Assembly (NCBI GenBank): GCA_027080125.1
Contig: JALWSW010000125.1
Coordinates: forward strand, 1-5,464
From: Campylobacterales bacterium
GTDB taxonomy: Bacteria; Campylobacterota_A; Desulfurellia; JAADFJ01
DNA length: 5,464 nt
Reading direction: 5' to 3'
The number at the start of each line of letters is the position of its first letter. Position 1 is the stretch's first letter. The notes beneath the pieces were generated by a model. It did not search any database. It was not told where the DNA came from and was given only the letters and a program-made list of their open reading frames with translations. A program made the translations under genes and the position numbers. Positions 1 to 5,176 of the stretch are shown piece by piece.

Positions 1-1242
1 ATAAGAAATAATCTTGAATACGTAAAAGAGAGCGTGGCAAAACGTTTTCATTATAACATCGATTGGGACAAAATTGTTAAGCTTGACAAAGAGTGCCTTG
101 AGTTGAACAAGGAAATCGAGCATCTTCAATCTCAGGCAAACAGCAATGCAAAACTGTTTAAAACGCTTTTGGATGATAAGGAATCTGCACAAAAACTAAA
201 GCAGGAAAATAGAAAGATAAAAGAAGAGATAAAAAACATAAAAGAGCGCTTGGAGCCAAAAAAAGCAGAGCTTAAAAAGCTGCTTATGAGAATACCTAAT
301 CTGCCGGATGAGAATATTCCAACAGGCAAAAATGAAAGTGCGAATCGGGTAATAAGAAGCTGGTCAGAACCGCCAGGTTTTGATTTTAAGCCAAAAAACC
401 ATTGGCAAATAGCAAACAGGCTCGGGATACTTGATTTTGACAGAGCCGCAAAACTGTCCGGCAGCAGATTTGTCATATACAAGGAAAATGGAGCAAGGCT
501 TGAAAGAGCGTTAATCAATTTTATGCTTGATTTTCATGCAAAACAAGGCTATCAGGAGATAATGACGCCGATTCTTGTAAAGCCTGATGCGCTTATCGGC
601 ACCGGACAGCTTCCCAAATTTATCGACGAGCTTTACCAGACCGATGATGGAATGTTTCTAATACCGACCGCGGAGGTAACACTGGTCAACCTTCACGCAG
701 GAGAAATAATCAAAGCCGATGAACTGCCTATCAAATATCAGCAATATTCAGCCTGTTTCAGGAAGGAAGCTGGCTCCTACGGCAAAGATGTAAAGGGAAT
801 TATGCGCCAGCATCAGTTCAATAAGGTGGAACTGGTAAAATTCTGCAAGCCTGCTGAATCTGATAATGAACTTGAGCTGCTTACAAAAGATGCGGAAAGC
901 GTGCTTCAGGCTTTGGGGCTTGCGTACCGGGTTGTGGAGCTATCAACCGGCGATATCGGTTTTTCCGCAAGAAAGACATACGATATAGAGGTTTGGTTGC
1001 CTGGTGAGAATCGTTACAGAGAGATCTCATCCTGTTCTAATACCGGTGATTTTCAGGCAAGACGGGCAAATATAAGATATAAGGATGGTTCAAAAAACCA
1101 GCTTGTCCATACACTAAACGGCTCGGGTCTTGCAGTGGGGAGAACGCTGGTTGCGATTATTGAGAATTATCAGCGCTCTGATGGGTCGATAAAGATTCCT
1201 GAGGCTTTGATTCCCTATTTTGGCGCTGAAAATATCTCTTGA
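1..1242 (+). CDS. serS: Seryl-tRNA synthetase, 5' end missing
   Basis: Cytoplasmic class II aminoacyl-tRNA synthetase that activates serine with ATP and charges tRNA-Ser (and tRNA-Sec where present). A GTG at 34 could be taken as the start, but the same frame is open back to base 1 and reads IRNNLEYVKESVAKR, the normal SerRS N-terminus, so the true start lies a few codons before the window. The 413 codons seen fit the usual length of about 420-430 residues. Nucleotides about 85-300 encode the long antiparallel coiled-coil arm that contacts the tRNA long variable arm. The class II core follows: the serine-binding TAEV at 667-678, motif 2 (begins FRKEAGSYG) at 757-831, and motif 3 (LNGSGLAVGRTL) from 1114. 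The stop is TGA at 1240-1242. Two tRNA-Ser genes follow 35 nt later, a functional clustering of enzyme and substrate. Identification is secure; only the 5' end is missing. Confidence 0.97.
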   Translation: MRNNLEYVKESVAKRFHYNIDWDKIVKLDKECLELNKEIEHLQSQANSNAKLFKTLLDDKESAQKLKQENRKIKEEIKNIKERLEPKKAELKKLLMRIPNLPDENIPTGKNESANRVIRSWSEPPGFDFKPKNHWQIANRLGILDFDRAAKLSGSRFVIYKENGARLERALINFMLDFHAKQGYQEIMTPILVKPDALIGTGQLPKFIDELYQTDDGMFLIPTAEVTLVNLHAGEIIKADELPIKYQQYSACFRKEAGSYGKDVKGIMRQHQFNKVELVKFCKPAESDNELELLTKDAESVLQALGLAYRVVELSTGDIGFSARKTYDIEVWLPGENRYREISSCSNTGDFQARRANIRYKDGSKNQLVHTLNGSGLAVGRTLVAIIENYQRSDGSIKIPEALIPYFGAENIS

Positions 1243-1267
1243 AAACGGGTTTTTTTTAATATAAACT
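1239..1267 (+). promoter_or_regulatory. Possible promoter for the tRNA-Ser pair
   Basis: TTGAAA at 1239-1244 overlaps the serS stop codon. A weak -10 lies either at 1260-1265 (TATAAA, 15-nt spacer) or 1262-1267 (TAAACT, 17-nt spacer). A start near 1272 would put the first tRNA a few nucleotides downstream. The short AAAA-CGGG-TTTT hairpin with a T-run at 1243-1257 is too weak to call a terminator, so read-through from serS is also possible. Confidence 0.3.
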
Positions 1268-1277
1268 GAATATTGCC

Positions 1278-1368
1278 GGAGAGGTGGCCGAGTGGCTGAA
1301 GGCGCTCGCCTGCTAAGCGAGTATAGGAAATACTCCTATCGCGGGTTCAAATCCCGCCCTCTCCGCCA
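1278..1368 (+). tRNA. tRNA-Ser (anticodon GCT)
   Basis: Class II tRNA, 91 nt with the CCA encoded (1366-1368). The acceptor GGAGAGG (1278-1284) pairs with CCTCTCC (1358-1364), and G1365 is the discriminator base, as usual for serine. The anticodon stem CTCGC/GCGAG (1305-1309/1317-1321) encloses loop CTGCTAA with anticodon GCT at 1312-1314, reading AGC and AGU. The long variable arm is a 6-bp stem ATAGGA/TCCTAT (1323-1328/1334-1339). The T arm is GCGGG-TTCAAAT-CCCGC (1341-1357). It lies directly downstream of serS, whose coiled-coil arm recognises this type of variable arm. Confidence 0.97.
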
Positions 1369-1372
1369 TCAA

Positions 1373-1462
1373 GGAGGAGTGGCCGAGTGGTTGAAGGCGG
1401 CGGTCTTGAAAACCGTTGTGGGGACCTCTCCACCGTGGGTTCGAATCCTACCTCCTCCGCCA
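1373..1462 (+). tRNA. tRNA-Ser (anticodon TGA)
   Basis: Second class II serine tRNA, 90 nt including encoded CCA (1460-1462), starting 4 nt after the first. The acceptor GGAGGAG (1373-1379) pairs with CTCCTCC (1452-1458), with discriminator G1459. The anticodon stem GCGGT/ACCGT (1400-1404/1412-1416, one G-U pair) holds loop CTTGAAA with TGA at 1407-1409, reading UCA and probably other UCN codons. The variable arm pairs GTGGGG-like and CCTCTCCAC-like segments between 1417 and 1434. The T arm is GTGGG-TTCGAAT-CCTAC (1435-1451). The D-arm region GTGGCCGAGTGG is shared with the first tRNA, so the pair probably arose by tandem duplication and divergence or has been kept as a serine set. Probably one transcript with the preceding tRNA. 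Confidence 0.97.
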
Positions 1463-1573
1463 TCTGTTTTCGCTATCGTTAAGGTTTTTTTGTTTTTCTT
1501 GTCATTATATAAGTTCATTGCGAGTGCTACTTTATTTCTCTTGTCACTGCAAGCACCAGTTTATTCTATTCTT

Positions 1574-1609
1574 TTGCCACTGCTGGCAGCGGAAGGACGC
1601 GGCAGTCTT
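1574..1609 (+). repeat. Degenerate REP-like repeat copy
   Basis: Weak copy of the family found at 1714-1745 and 1754-1789. It keeps the outer stem ACTGC (1579-1583) and GCAGT (1602-1606) and the CGCGGCAGTCT end, but the inner stem is scrambled. Still shorter fragments with the same start lie at 1498-1530 (TTGTCATT, then TTCATTGCGAG), 1541-1553 (TTGTCACTGCAAG) and 1687-1701 (CTGTCACTGCGAC). Confidence 0.55.
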
Positions 1610-1626
1610 TCTTACGAACAACGCTT

Positions 1627-1656
1627 GAGATTGCTTCGCTTACGCTCGCAATGACA
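1627..1656 (-). repeat. REP-like hairpin repeat, inverted copy
   Basis: Read on the minus strand it starts TGTCATTGCGAGCG and ends GCAATCTC. The outer stem is ATTGC/GCAAT (plus-strand positions 1630-1634 and 1648-1652), with a short inner GC/GC stem around a GTAA-like loop. This sequence type (GTCATTGCGAGCG...GAAGCAATCTC) is, to my knowledge, a widespread intergenic repeat in several bacterial phyla. It lies opposite in orientation to the other copies here. Confidence 0.8.
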
Positions 1657-1713
1657 AAGAAGGAAAGTCAATGCAATTATTTCCTCCTGTCACTGCGACT
1701 GCTTTCATTTTCC

Positions 1714-1745
1714 TGTCACTGCGAGGCTTTAGCCGAAGCAGTCTC
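1714..1745 (+). repeat. REP-like hairpin repeat
   Basis: Starts TGTCACTGCGAGGC and ends GAAGCAGTCTC. The outer stem ACTGC (1718-1722) pairs with GCAGT (1738-1742), and the inner stem GGC pairs with GCC around TTTA. Compared with the inverted copy at 1627-1656, both arms of the outer stem have changed together (T-A to C-G), which keeps the hairpin. Confidence 0.8.
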
Positions 1746-1753
1746 TCTTACTC

Positions 1754-1789
1754 TGTCACTGCGAGCGCCGTAGGCGCGCGGCAGTCTCC
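1754..1789 (+). repeat. REP-like hairpin repeat
   Basis: Starts TGTCACTGCGAG and ends GCGGCAGTCTCC. The outer stem ACTGC (1758-1762) pairs with GCAGT (1781-1785). The inner stem GCGCC (1765-1769) pairs perfectly with GGCGC (1773-1777) around GTA. The inner stem differs in sequence from the neighbouring copies while pairing is kept. Confidence 0.8.
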
Positions 1790-1840
1790 CCTTTGTTTTC
1801 TTGTCGTTCAAAAAGTAAGGGAGAGAAAGCGGCGCAAAAC

Positions 1841-1883
1841 AACAAAAGAGGGAGCCGGGCAAAGCCTGCTCCCTCTTTGATTT
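1841..1883 (-). terminator. Rho-independent terminator for the RIC operon
   Basis: An 11-bp perfect stem, AAAGAGGGAGC (1845-1855) with GCTCCCTCTTT (1868-1878), plus an inner GGC-AAA-GCC. Read on the minus strand the stem is followed by CTTTTGTTGTTTT, a good T-tract. On the plus strand the tail is only GATTTGGG. It lies about 80 nt past the RIC stop codon, so it most likely ends that operon. Some bidirectional action on transcription from the tRNA side is possible. Confidence 0.75.
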
Positions 1884-1901
1884 GGGTTAATTAACTTTTT
1901 G

Positions 1902-1990
1902 CTTATGTTAAATGTCGCAGACGCGACCCCGTTAGTCCGCGACCCCGTTAGTCCGTTATGTCAAATGTTGAGACGCGACCCCGTTAGTCC
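1902..1990. repeat. GCGACCCCGTTAGTCC repeat cluster
   Basis: Three exact copies of the 16-mer GCGACCCCGTTAGTCC at 1923-1938, 1939-1954 and 1975-1990; the first two are directly abutting. The first and third sit in a longer imperfect unit of about 35 bp (1902-1938 and 1956-1990) that begins TTATGTYAAATGT and continues through AGACGCGACCCC. On the minus strand the unit reads GGACTAACGGGGTCGCG. This resembles the GGGGTCAGGTCT-type repeats often seen near REP-associated Y1 (IS200-like) transposases; that link comes from memory and is unproven. The third copy overlaps the 3' end of the RIC gene. Confidence 0.85.
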
Positions 1991-2701
1991 CGTTAATCGA
2001 GGAAAAAGAATATTGTTTTCCAGGTGAACATGTTTGTGTATGTCAACCTGAAGTCCTTCCAGCAATTTGTATGTGGCGGCAAATGTGGGACATGCCCATT
2101 CGGGAAGCACAAAATCTGTTGCCAGATGTTTAATCTTTTCCAAAGTTTCACCGAGTTCTTCATGCTCTTTTTCAAGCAGGGATATTTTTTGTTTTAAGCG
2201 CTCATCAACAGCGCTGCTTTTTATAGCCGGAAAAATTTCTTCCTCTTCTTCTTTTAGATGTTTTAATAACGACTCTTTCATCTCAAGAAAGGTGGAAAGC
2301 AGTTTGGGAAGCCTTATCACAACCTTTTCTTCCCCCATCATTTCATCAGGATTGACCTCACTATGCACTTGCGTAATCTTTTTAAGATGAGCTTCCGAAT
2401 TCGGAAGATTCTGTTTTATATAGCCATGATGCCTTGCAACGATATAATCTATGAGCTCGTTTACAGGACGATTTTCCCAGACAATCTGGTCGCTTCGGTG
2501 ATTCTTAATTCTGTTCAACTCATTTTCAATCTGCTCTATAAACTCCTTTTCATCTATATTGCGACCGGTAGCGGTTTCTTTTAATGTTTTTTTTCCGCCG
2601 CAGCAGTAGTCTATTTCGTTTTTCTCAAAAAACTCCGCCAACAATGGATATTTTGTTACTATTTCGCCAAGCGATTGGGTGGCTTTTATTTTTTCTTCCA
2701 T
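1961..2701 (-). CDS. ric: Iron-sulfur cluster repair di-iron protein (RIC/ScdA/YtfE)
   Basis: Cytoplasmic di-iron protein of the RIC family, known for restoring Fe-S clusters damaged by nitric oxide and oxidants. It has 246 residues against about 220 for YtfE and ScdA. The N-terminal DUF542/ScdA_N domain (about 5-65) carries the CCGG motif at 33-36 in the context FFEKNEIDYCCGG. The hemerythrin-like domain (about 78-235) shows H91/H92, H148 with E152 (HLKEEEEEIFP), H180 (EKEHEELG) and H224 with E228 (HKHVHLENNILFP), matching by motif and spacing the YtfE di-iron ligands; C204 lies in the usual PEWACPTF segment. The ATG at 2699-2701 is 3 nt past the DUF2249 stop; its own ribosome site is poor (AGGA 15 nt upstream), so translation is probably coupled. 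The last ten or so residues (TGLTGSRLNI) are encoded by an inserted repeat and are not family sequence; the core appears intact. Confidence 0.95.
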   Translation of the reverse strand: MEEKIKATQSLGEIVTKYPLLAEFFEKNEIDYCCGGKKTLKETATGRNIDEKEFIEQIENELNRIKNHRSDQIVWENRPVNELIDYIVARHHGYIKQNLPNSEAHLKKITQVHSEVNPDEMMGEEKVVIRLPKLLSTFLEMKESLLKHLKEEEEEIFPAIKSSAVDERLKQKISLLEKEHEELGETLEKIKHLATDFVLPEWACPTFAATYKLLEGLQVDIHKHVHLENNILFPRLTGLTGSRLNI

Positions 2702-2704
2702 TTT

Positions 2705-2929
2705 TTATGCCGTTTTTCCTATTTTAACTTTCCAAATTTCAGGACCTTTTTCGATATATTTCCAGCTGAATTTTCCGTTCTTCTCAGCCTCGAATTGATA
2801 TTTCAAGGGAATAGGATCATGGTCGTTTTTCAGAATAAACGCTTCACCTACTTTTAATGCGTCAAAAGTTTCCATTATTCTTTGATGTTTGAATCTCGCT
2901 TCTATCGGTATTACATCAAGCTCTTTCAT
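2705..2929 (-). CDS. DUF2249 domain protein
   Basis: A 74-residue cytoplasmic protein covering one complete DUF2249 domain, a small TusA/SirA-like fold. It shows the family pattern LDVIPIEARFKHQRIMETFD, then NDHDPIPLKYQF, FSWKYIEKGPEIWKV. Biochemical function is not established; the family is commonly found beside hemerythrin, RIC and nitric-oxide-related genes, as here. The frame extends upstream to 3004, but that extension is hydrophobic and crosses the promoter and palindrome. The ATG at 2929 has a strong GGAGGA at 2935-2940 with a 5-nt spacer and begins MKELDVIPIEARF exactly at the domain, so it is chosen. It is the first gene of a two-gene operon with RIC, separated by 3 nt. The TusA-family catalytic cysteine is absent: the protein contains no cysteine, which argues against a sulfur-relay role. 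Confidence 0.9.
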   Translation of the reverse strand: MKELDVIPIEARFKHQRIMETFDALKVGEAFILKNDHDPIPLKYQFEAEKNGKFSWKYIEKGPEIWKVKIGKTA

Positions 2930-2934
2930 TTTAT

Positions 2935-2940
2935 TCCTCC
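2935..2940 (-). promoter_or_regulatory. Ribosome binding site deciding the DUF2249 start
   Basis: GGAGGA on the minus strand, 5 nt before the ATG at 2929. It rules against the longer in-frame start at 3004, which has no such site and would translate the operator. Confidence 0.85.
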
Positions 2941-2945
2941 ATAAA

Positions 2946-2962
2946 GTATTTGATTCAAATAC
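2946..2962. promoter_or_regulatory. Perfect 17-bp palindrome, probable operator
   Basis: GTATTTGATTCAAATAC: 8-bp arms around one T, with no mismatch. It begins right after the predicted -10 of the minus-strand promoter and covers the predicted transcription start (about 2957), the position expected for a repressor site. The GTATTT...AAATAC arms recall Rrf2/NsrR-type sites, but the centre is longer than the NsrR consensus I know, so the regulator is unassigned. In such AT-rich DNA a palindrome this long could arise by chance; position is the main support. Confidence 0.6.
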
Positions 2963-2963
2963 A

Positions 2964-2991
2964 AATATAAGTAAAATTGTAATAATTTCAA
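2964..2991 (-). promoter_or_regulatory. Sigma70-like promoter of the DUF2249-RIC operon
   Basis: On the minus strand, TTGAAA (2991-2986), a 16-nt spacer, then TATATT (2969-2964), each 5 of 6 to consensus. The predicted start near 2957 leaves an untranslated leader of about 28 nt containing the palindrome and the GGAGGA site. Confidence 0.6.
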
Positions 2992-3046
2992 TTACGATTC
3001 TCATAAAATTTATTCAAGAAAAGACAATTGATATTAAAGCTGACTA

Positions 3047-3065
3047 ATTTTGTAATATACAAAAT
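3047..3065. promoter_or_regulatory. 19-bp AT-rich palindrome between divergent promoters
   Basis: ATTTTGTAATATACAAAAT: perfect 8-bp arms around ATA. The centre (3056) is about 71 nt upstream of the predicted cytochrome transcription start, a distance at which class I activators can act, and about 99 nt upstream of the operon start on the other strand. It does not match the CRP (TGTGA) or FNR (TTGAT) half-sites. Chance is possible given base composition. Confidence 0.4.
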
Positions 3066-3092
3066 AACTTAATCTTTTTTTAAATGTAATTC

Positions 3093-3120
3093 TTGACAAT
3101 GGAATTTTTCAGAATAGAAT
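3093..3120 (+). promoter_or_regulatory. Sigma70-like promoter of the cytochrome operon
   Basis: TTGACA (3093-3098), a 16-nt spacer, then TAGAAT (3115-3120): a perfect -35 and 5 of 6 at -10. The predicted start is near 3127, at the beginning of a 12-bp direct repeat, giving a leader of about 40 nt. Confidence 0.65.
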
Positions 3121-3125
3121 AATCA

Positions 3126-3158
3126 AAATTGTCGAGGCAGACAACGAAATTGTCGAGG
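3126..3158 (+). repeat. 12-bp direct repeat in the cytochrome leader
   Basis: AAATTGTCGAGG occurs at 3126-3137 and again at 3147-3158, 21 bp apart (two helical turns). TTGTC (3129-3133, 3150-3154) also forms inverted pairs with the GACAA between them (3140-3144). The second copy contributes the start of the ribosome site GAGGTG (3155-3160) of the cytochrome gene. It may be a regulator site, or an RNA hairpin controlling access to the ribosome site. Confidence 0.6.
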
Positions 3159-3166
3159 TGAATCGG

Positions 3167-5176
3167 GTGAGGAAAAAAGCTCTATGTTTTATTGGTTTTA
3201 TGATAGTTACGATGTTTTCAGGCAACGCTTTTGCCGCCGTGCTTTCTGGAAAGGTGACCGACCAGTCTCATCATGCAATCAGCGGTGCTACGGTCGTTTT
3301 GGTCAAAGCCGCTGATGTGGCAAAATCAAATTCTTTGTCTCCTGTTGAGGACCTTGCAAAAAAAGCTGCCTCAAAAGGTTATCGCGTTGCTCTTACCGAC
3401 CAGGATGGCAACTATCGTTTCGATAATGTTACATCCGAAGCGGTTTTTCCGTTTGTGATTCCGGCAAAAGATGACAAGATTCATCTTCCAGGAGGCAACC
3501 GGTCGAGAATGGCTATAAGCATTAAAGGCAAAAGAAGACTTGATATCGAAATTACCACCTACCCCTCTGCAAAAGCGCATTATGTGGGTTCTTCAAAGTG
3601 TCTTTCCTGTCACAGACGTATAAGCGCAGAATATACGCTTCTTTTTCTCGGACTGAGAAAACCGGGCAAATTGGACGGACTTCAAAAAACCGGACGCTCC
3701 GAATCCTATCATGATGCGGAAATTACCAACAGAAAGATGCTTGATAAATTTACGGGCAAAGAAAGATGGGTAGATTTATCAGGATACGGAGCATGGCTTG
3801 GACATGACAAAAATGGATATTATTTTCAGCTTGCCAGGTCAAAAACCGCGCCGAGAACAGAGAAATACAGAATAGATTTTACCTACGGCGGAGATACGAA
3901 GAGCTGGAAGGCGGTTTTTCTTGTCACAACCGGCAAAAACGGTCAGCCCGAGCCGCTTCACGGCAAAAACAGTGACGGCAGCTATGCCTATTTTCAGATT
4001 GCCCCTTTTGCCTATTTTGTTGCAACCGATAAGATTGTTCCATATCGGCAAAGTGTTAAAAACTGGAATTCAAACGGATTCAAAGGCAATCGTTACGATT
4101 CTTTTGATCTCAAATGCGCCGGATGTCATGGTGCAACAGGTATAAAAACCGATAGCGAAGGCGATCTGGTTGTGCAGTTTGTTCCTGATAAAAACGGCTA
4201 CAGCTTGGATGATGGCACAACAAAAAAATATGATATAAATGTTGGATGTGAGAAATGTCATGGTCCGGGATCCGAACACTTAAAGCATCATGGCAGAGGG
4301 ATATTGAAGCCGAGCGACCTTCCTGCCGGCAGATATAGACTTGTTTGCGGCAGATGTCATCAGCGGGGGACCGGCAAAGGCATAATTGACGGAATTCATA
4401 CGACCGGTTCGGTTGCCTCAAAGGGAAATCTAAGCTTAGACGGTTCAATTGAGTTTGCGCCATCAGGCATTTCACCTGCGCATTTTTACGGCACAAAAGA
4501 CGGAAGAGGCGTACTTCCGTTTGCAGGCGTAAAAACAAAAGGCGGATATTTCACGCCCATAAATATGAACAGCGATCCGCATAGCTGGCAGGACAAAAAG
4601 TTTGGCGCCAAATTCAACCATTCAAAAGGAAACTATCAACAGTATCTTGATTTTACCCGTTCGAAGATGGCAAAAAACGGCAGGATGCTTGTTGTCTGCG
4701 CGGATTGTCACGATGCGCACAGAGCCACAAACGATCATCAACTGCGGTTTAACGAAAAAAATAACAGGCTTTGTCTGACCTGTCACAACGGTGATATTTT
4801 GCCCGATACAAAAACCGCTTACGATTCGCTTACGCTTGATGAAATACAGCGATTTAATAAATCCGATCAGAAAAAAATAGCTGCAGCGGTAAAAAAACAT
4901 ATGGCAAAAAAAGCCTCTCCGGTTATGGGCGCAATGTATGATCCTCTTGGAATGAAGGTCGGGCGTTGCACAAGCTGTCATATGCCTAAGACTGCAAAAT
5001 CAGCCGAATTTACGGTTCAGAAAAACGGATTTATAACCGGTGATATTCATTCTCACACCTTTGATGTTATGGGCTTTATGTCCATAATGAAGATGAGGGC
5101 AAAATATGGGAAAATCGGCGTAACGCCAAACGGATATACAAACAGTTGCGGGGTATGTCATCATGGAACTAAATAA
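3167..5176 (+). CDS. Octaheme c-type cytochrome with N-terminal carboxypeptidase-regulatory-like domain
   Basis: An exported electron carrier or redox enzyme of 669 residues. A GTG at 3158 is in frame, but the GTG at 3167 has GAGGTG 6 nt upstream (3155-3160) and is preferred. The signal peptide is MRKKALCFIGFMIVTMFSGN-AFA (1-23) with no lipobox, so the protein is probably periplasmic. Residues about 24-125 form a carboxypeptidase-regulatory-like beta domain (SGKVTD, GATVVL, TDQDGNYRFDNV). Eight CXXCH heme sites follow: C145 (CLSCH), C317 (CAGCH), C361 (CEKCH), C394 (CGRCH), C511 (CADCH), C536 (CLTCH), C601 (CTSCH) and C661 (CGVCH). YVGSSKCLSCH and NVGCEKCHGPGSEH resemble cytochrome c554-type proteins; ERWVDLSG onward is a heme-free span of about 170 residues between hemes 1 and 2. 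There is no CXXCK, arguing against Nrf, Onr or Otr enzymes. The end overlaps the next gene by 14 nt. Substrate unknown. Confidence 0.9.
   Translation: MRKKALCFIGFMIVTMFSGNAFAAVLSGKVTDQSHHAISGATVVLVKAADVAKSNSLSPVEDLAKKAASKGYRVALTDQDGNYRFDNVTSEAVFPFVIPAKDDKIHLPGGNRSRMAISIKGKRRLDIEITTYPSAKAHYVGSSKCLSCHRRISAEYTLLFLGLRKPGKLDGLQKTGRSESYHDAEITNRKMLDKFTGKERWVDLSGYGAWLGHDKNGYYFQLARSKTAPRTEKYRIDFTYGGDTKSWKAVFLVTTGKNGQPEPLHGKNSDGSYAYFQIAPFAYFVATDKIVPYRQSVKNWNSNGFKGNRYDSFDLKCAGCHGATGIKTDSEGDLVVQFVPDKNGYSLDDGTTKKYDINVGCEKCHGPGSEHLKHHGRGILKPSDLPAGRYRLVCGRCHQRGTGKGIIDGIHTTGSVASKGNLSLDGSIEFAPSGISPAHFYGTKDGRGVLPFAGVKTKGGYFTPINMNSDPHSWQDKKFGAKFNHSKGNYQQYLDFTRSKMAKNGRMLVVCADCHDAHRATNDHQLRFNEKNNRLCLTCHNGDILPDTKTAYDSLTLDEIQRFNKSDQKKIAAAVKKHMAKKASPVMGAMYDPLGMKVGRCTSCHMPKTAKSAEFTVQKNGFITGDIHSHTFDVMGFMSIMKMRAKYGKIGVTPNGYTNSCGVCHHGTK

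Larger units (their letters stand above)
1463..1960. other. Gene-poor intergenic region with repeats
   Basis: No credible coding sequence is seen. The open frames here are low-complexity (rich in F, L, S and R), lack ribosome sites, cross repeats and the tRNAs, and match no family I know. Contents in order: a T-rich stretch after the tRNAs (1485-1499, no GC hairpin before it other than the tRNA itself); REP-like repeat copies and fragments between 1498 and 1789; a strong hairpin at 1845-1878; the palindrome GTTAATTAAC at 1886-1895; and the 16-bp GCGACCCC repeats from 1902 onward. No integrase or duplicated tRNA 3' end is visible here, so there is no sign of a tRNA-targeted island. Confidence 0.75.

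Noticed and set aside
34..36. GTG as the start of serS
   Set aside because: The upstream in-frame codons encode the conserved SerRS N-terminus (IRNNLEYVKES), so the gene is cut by the window edge and does not start here.
1292..1654. Open frame of 120 codons across the tRNAs and repeats
   Set aside because: It translates both tRNA-Ser genes and a REP-like repeat, has no ribosome site and no recognisable domain.
1574..1789. CRISPR array
   Set aside because: The repeats are degenerate, palindromic, in both orientations and unevenly spaced, without uniform spacers.
1671..1880. Open frame of 69 codons in the repeat region
   Set aside because: It is built of two REP-like copies and the terminator hairpin; composition is not protein-like.
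1278..1990. tRNA-targeted integrated element after the tRNA-Ser genes
   Set aside because: No integrase, no cargo genes and no duplicated tRNA 3' end are found downstream in the window.
2930..3004. N-terminal extension of the DUF2249 protein
   Set aside because: It would translate the promoter and palindrome; the GGAGGA site and domain boundary support the ATG at 2929.
4110..4538. Minus-strand open frame of 142 codons
   Set aside because: It lies wholly antisense inside the cytochrome gene, with no ribosome site or family resemblance.
3167..5176. Hydroxylamine oxidoreductase or octaheme nitrite/tetrathionate reductase
   Set aside because: The heme count fits, but the heme spacing with a 170-residue gap after the first heme, the N-terminal beta domain and the lack of CXXCK do not match these enzymes.
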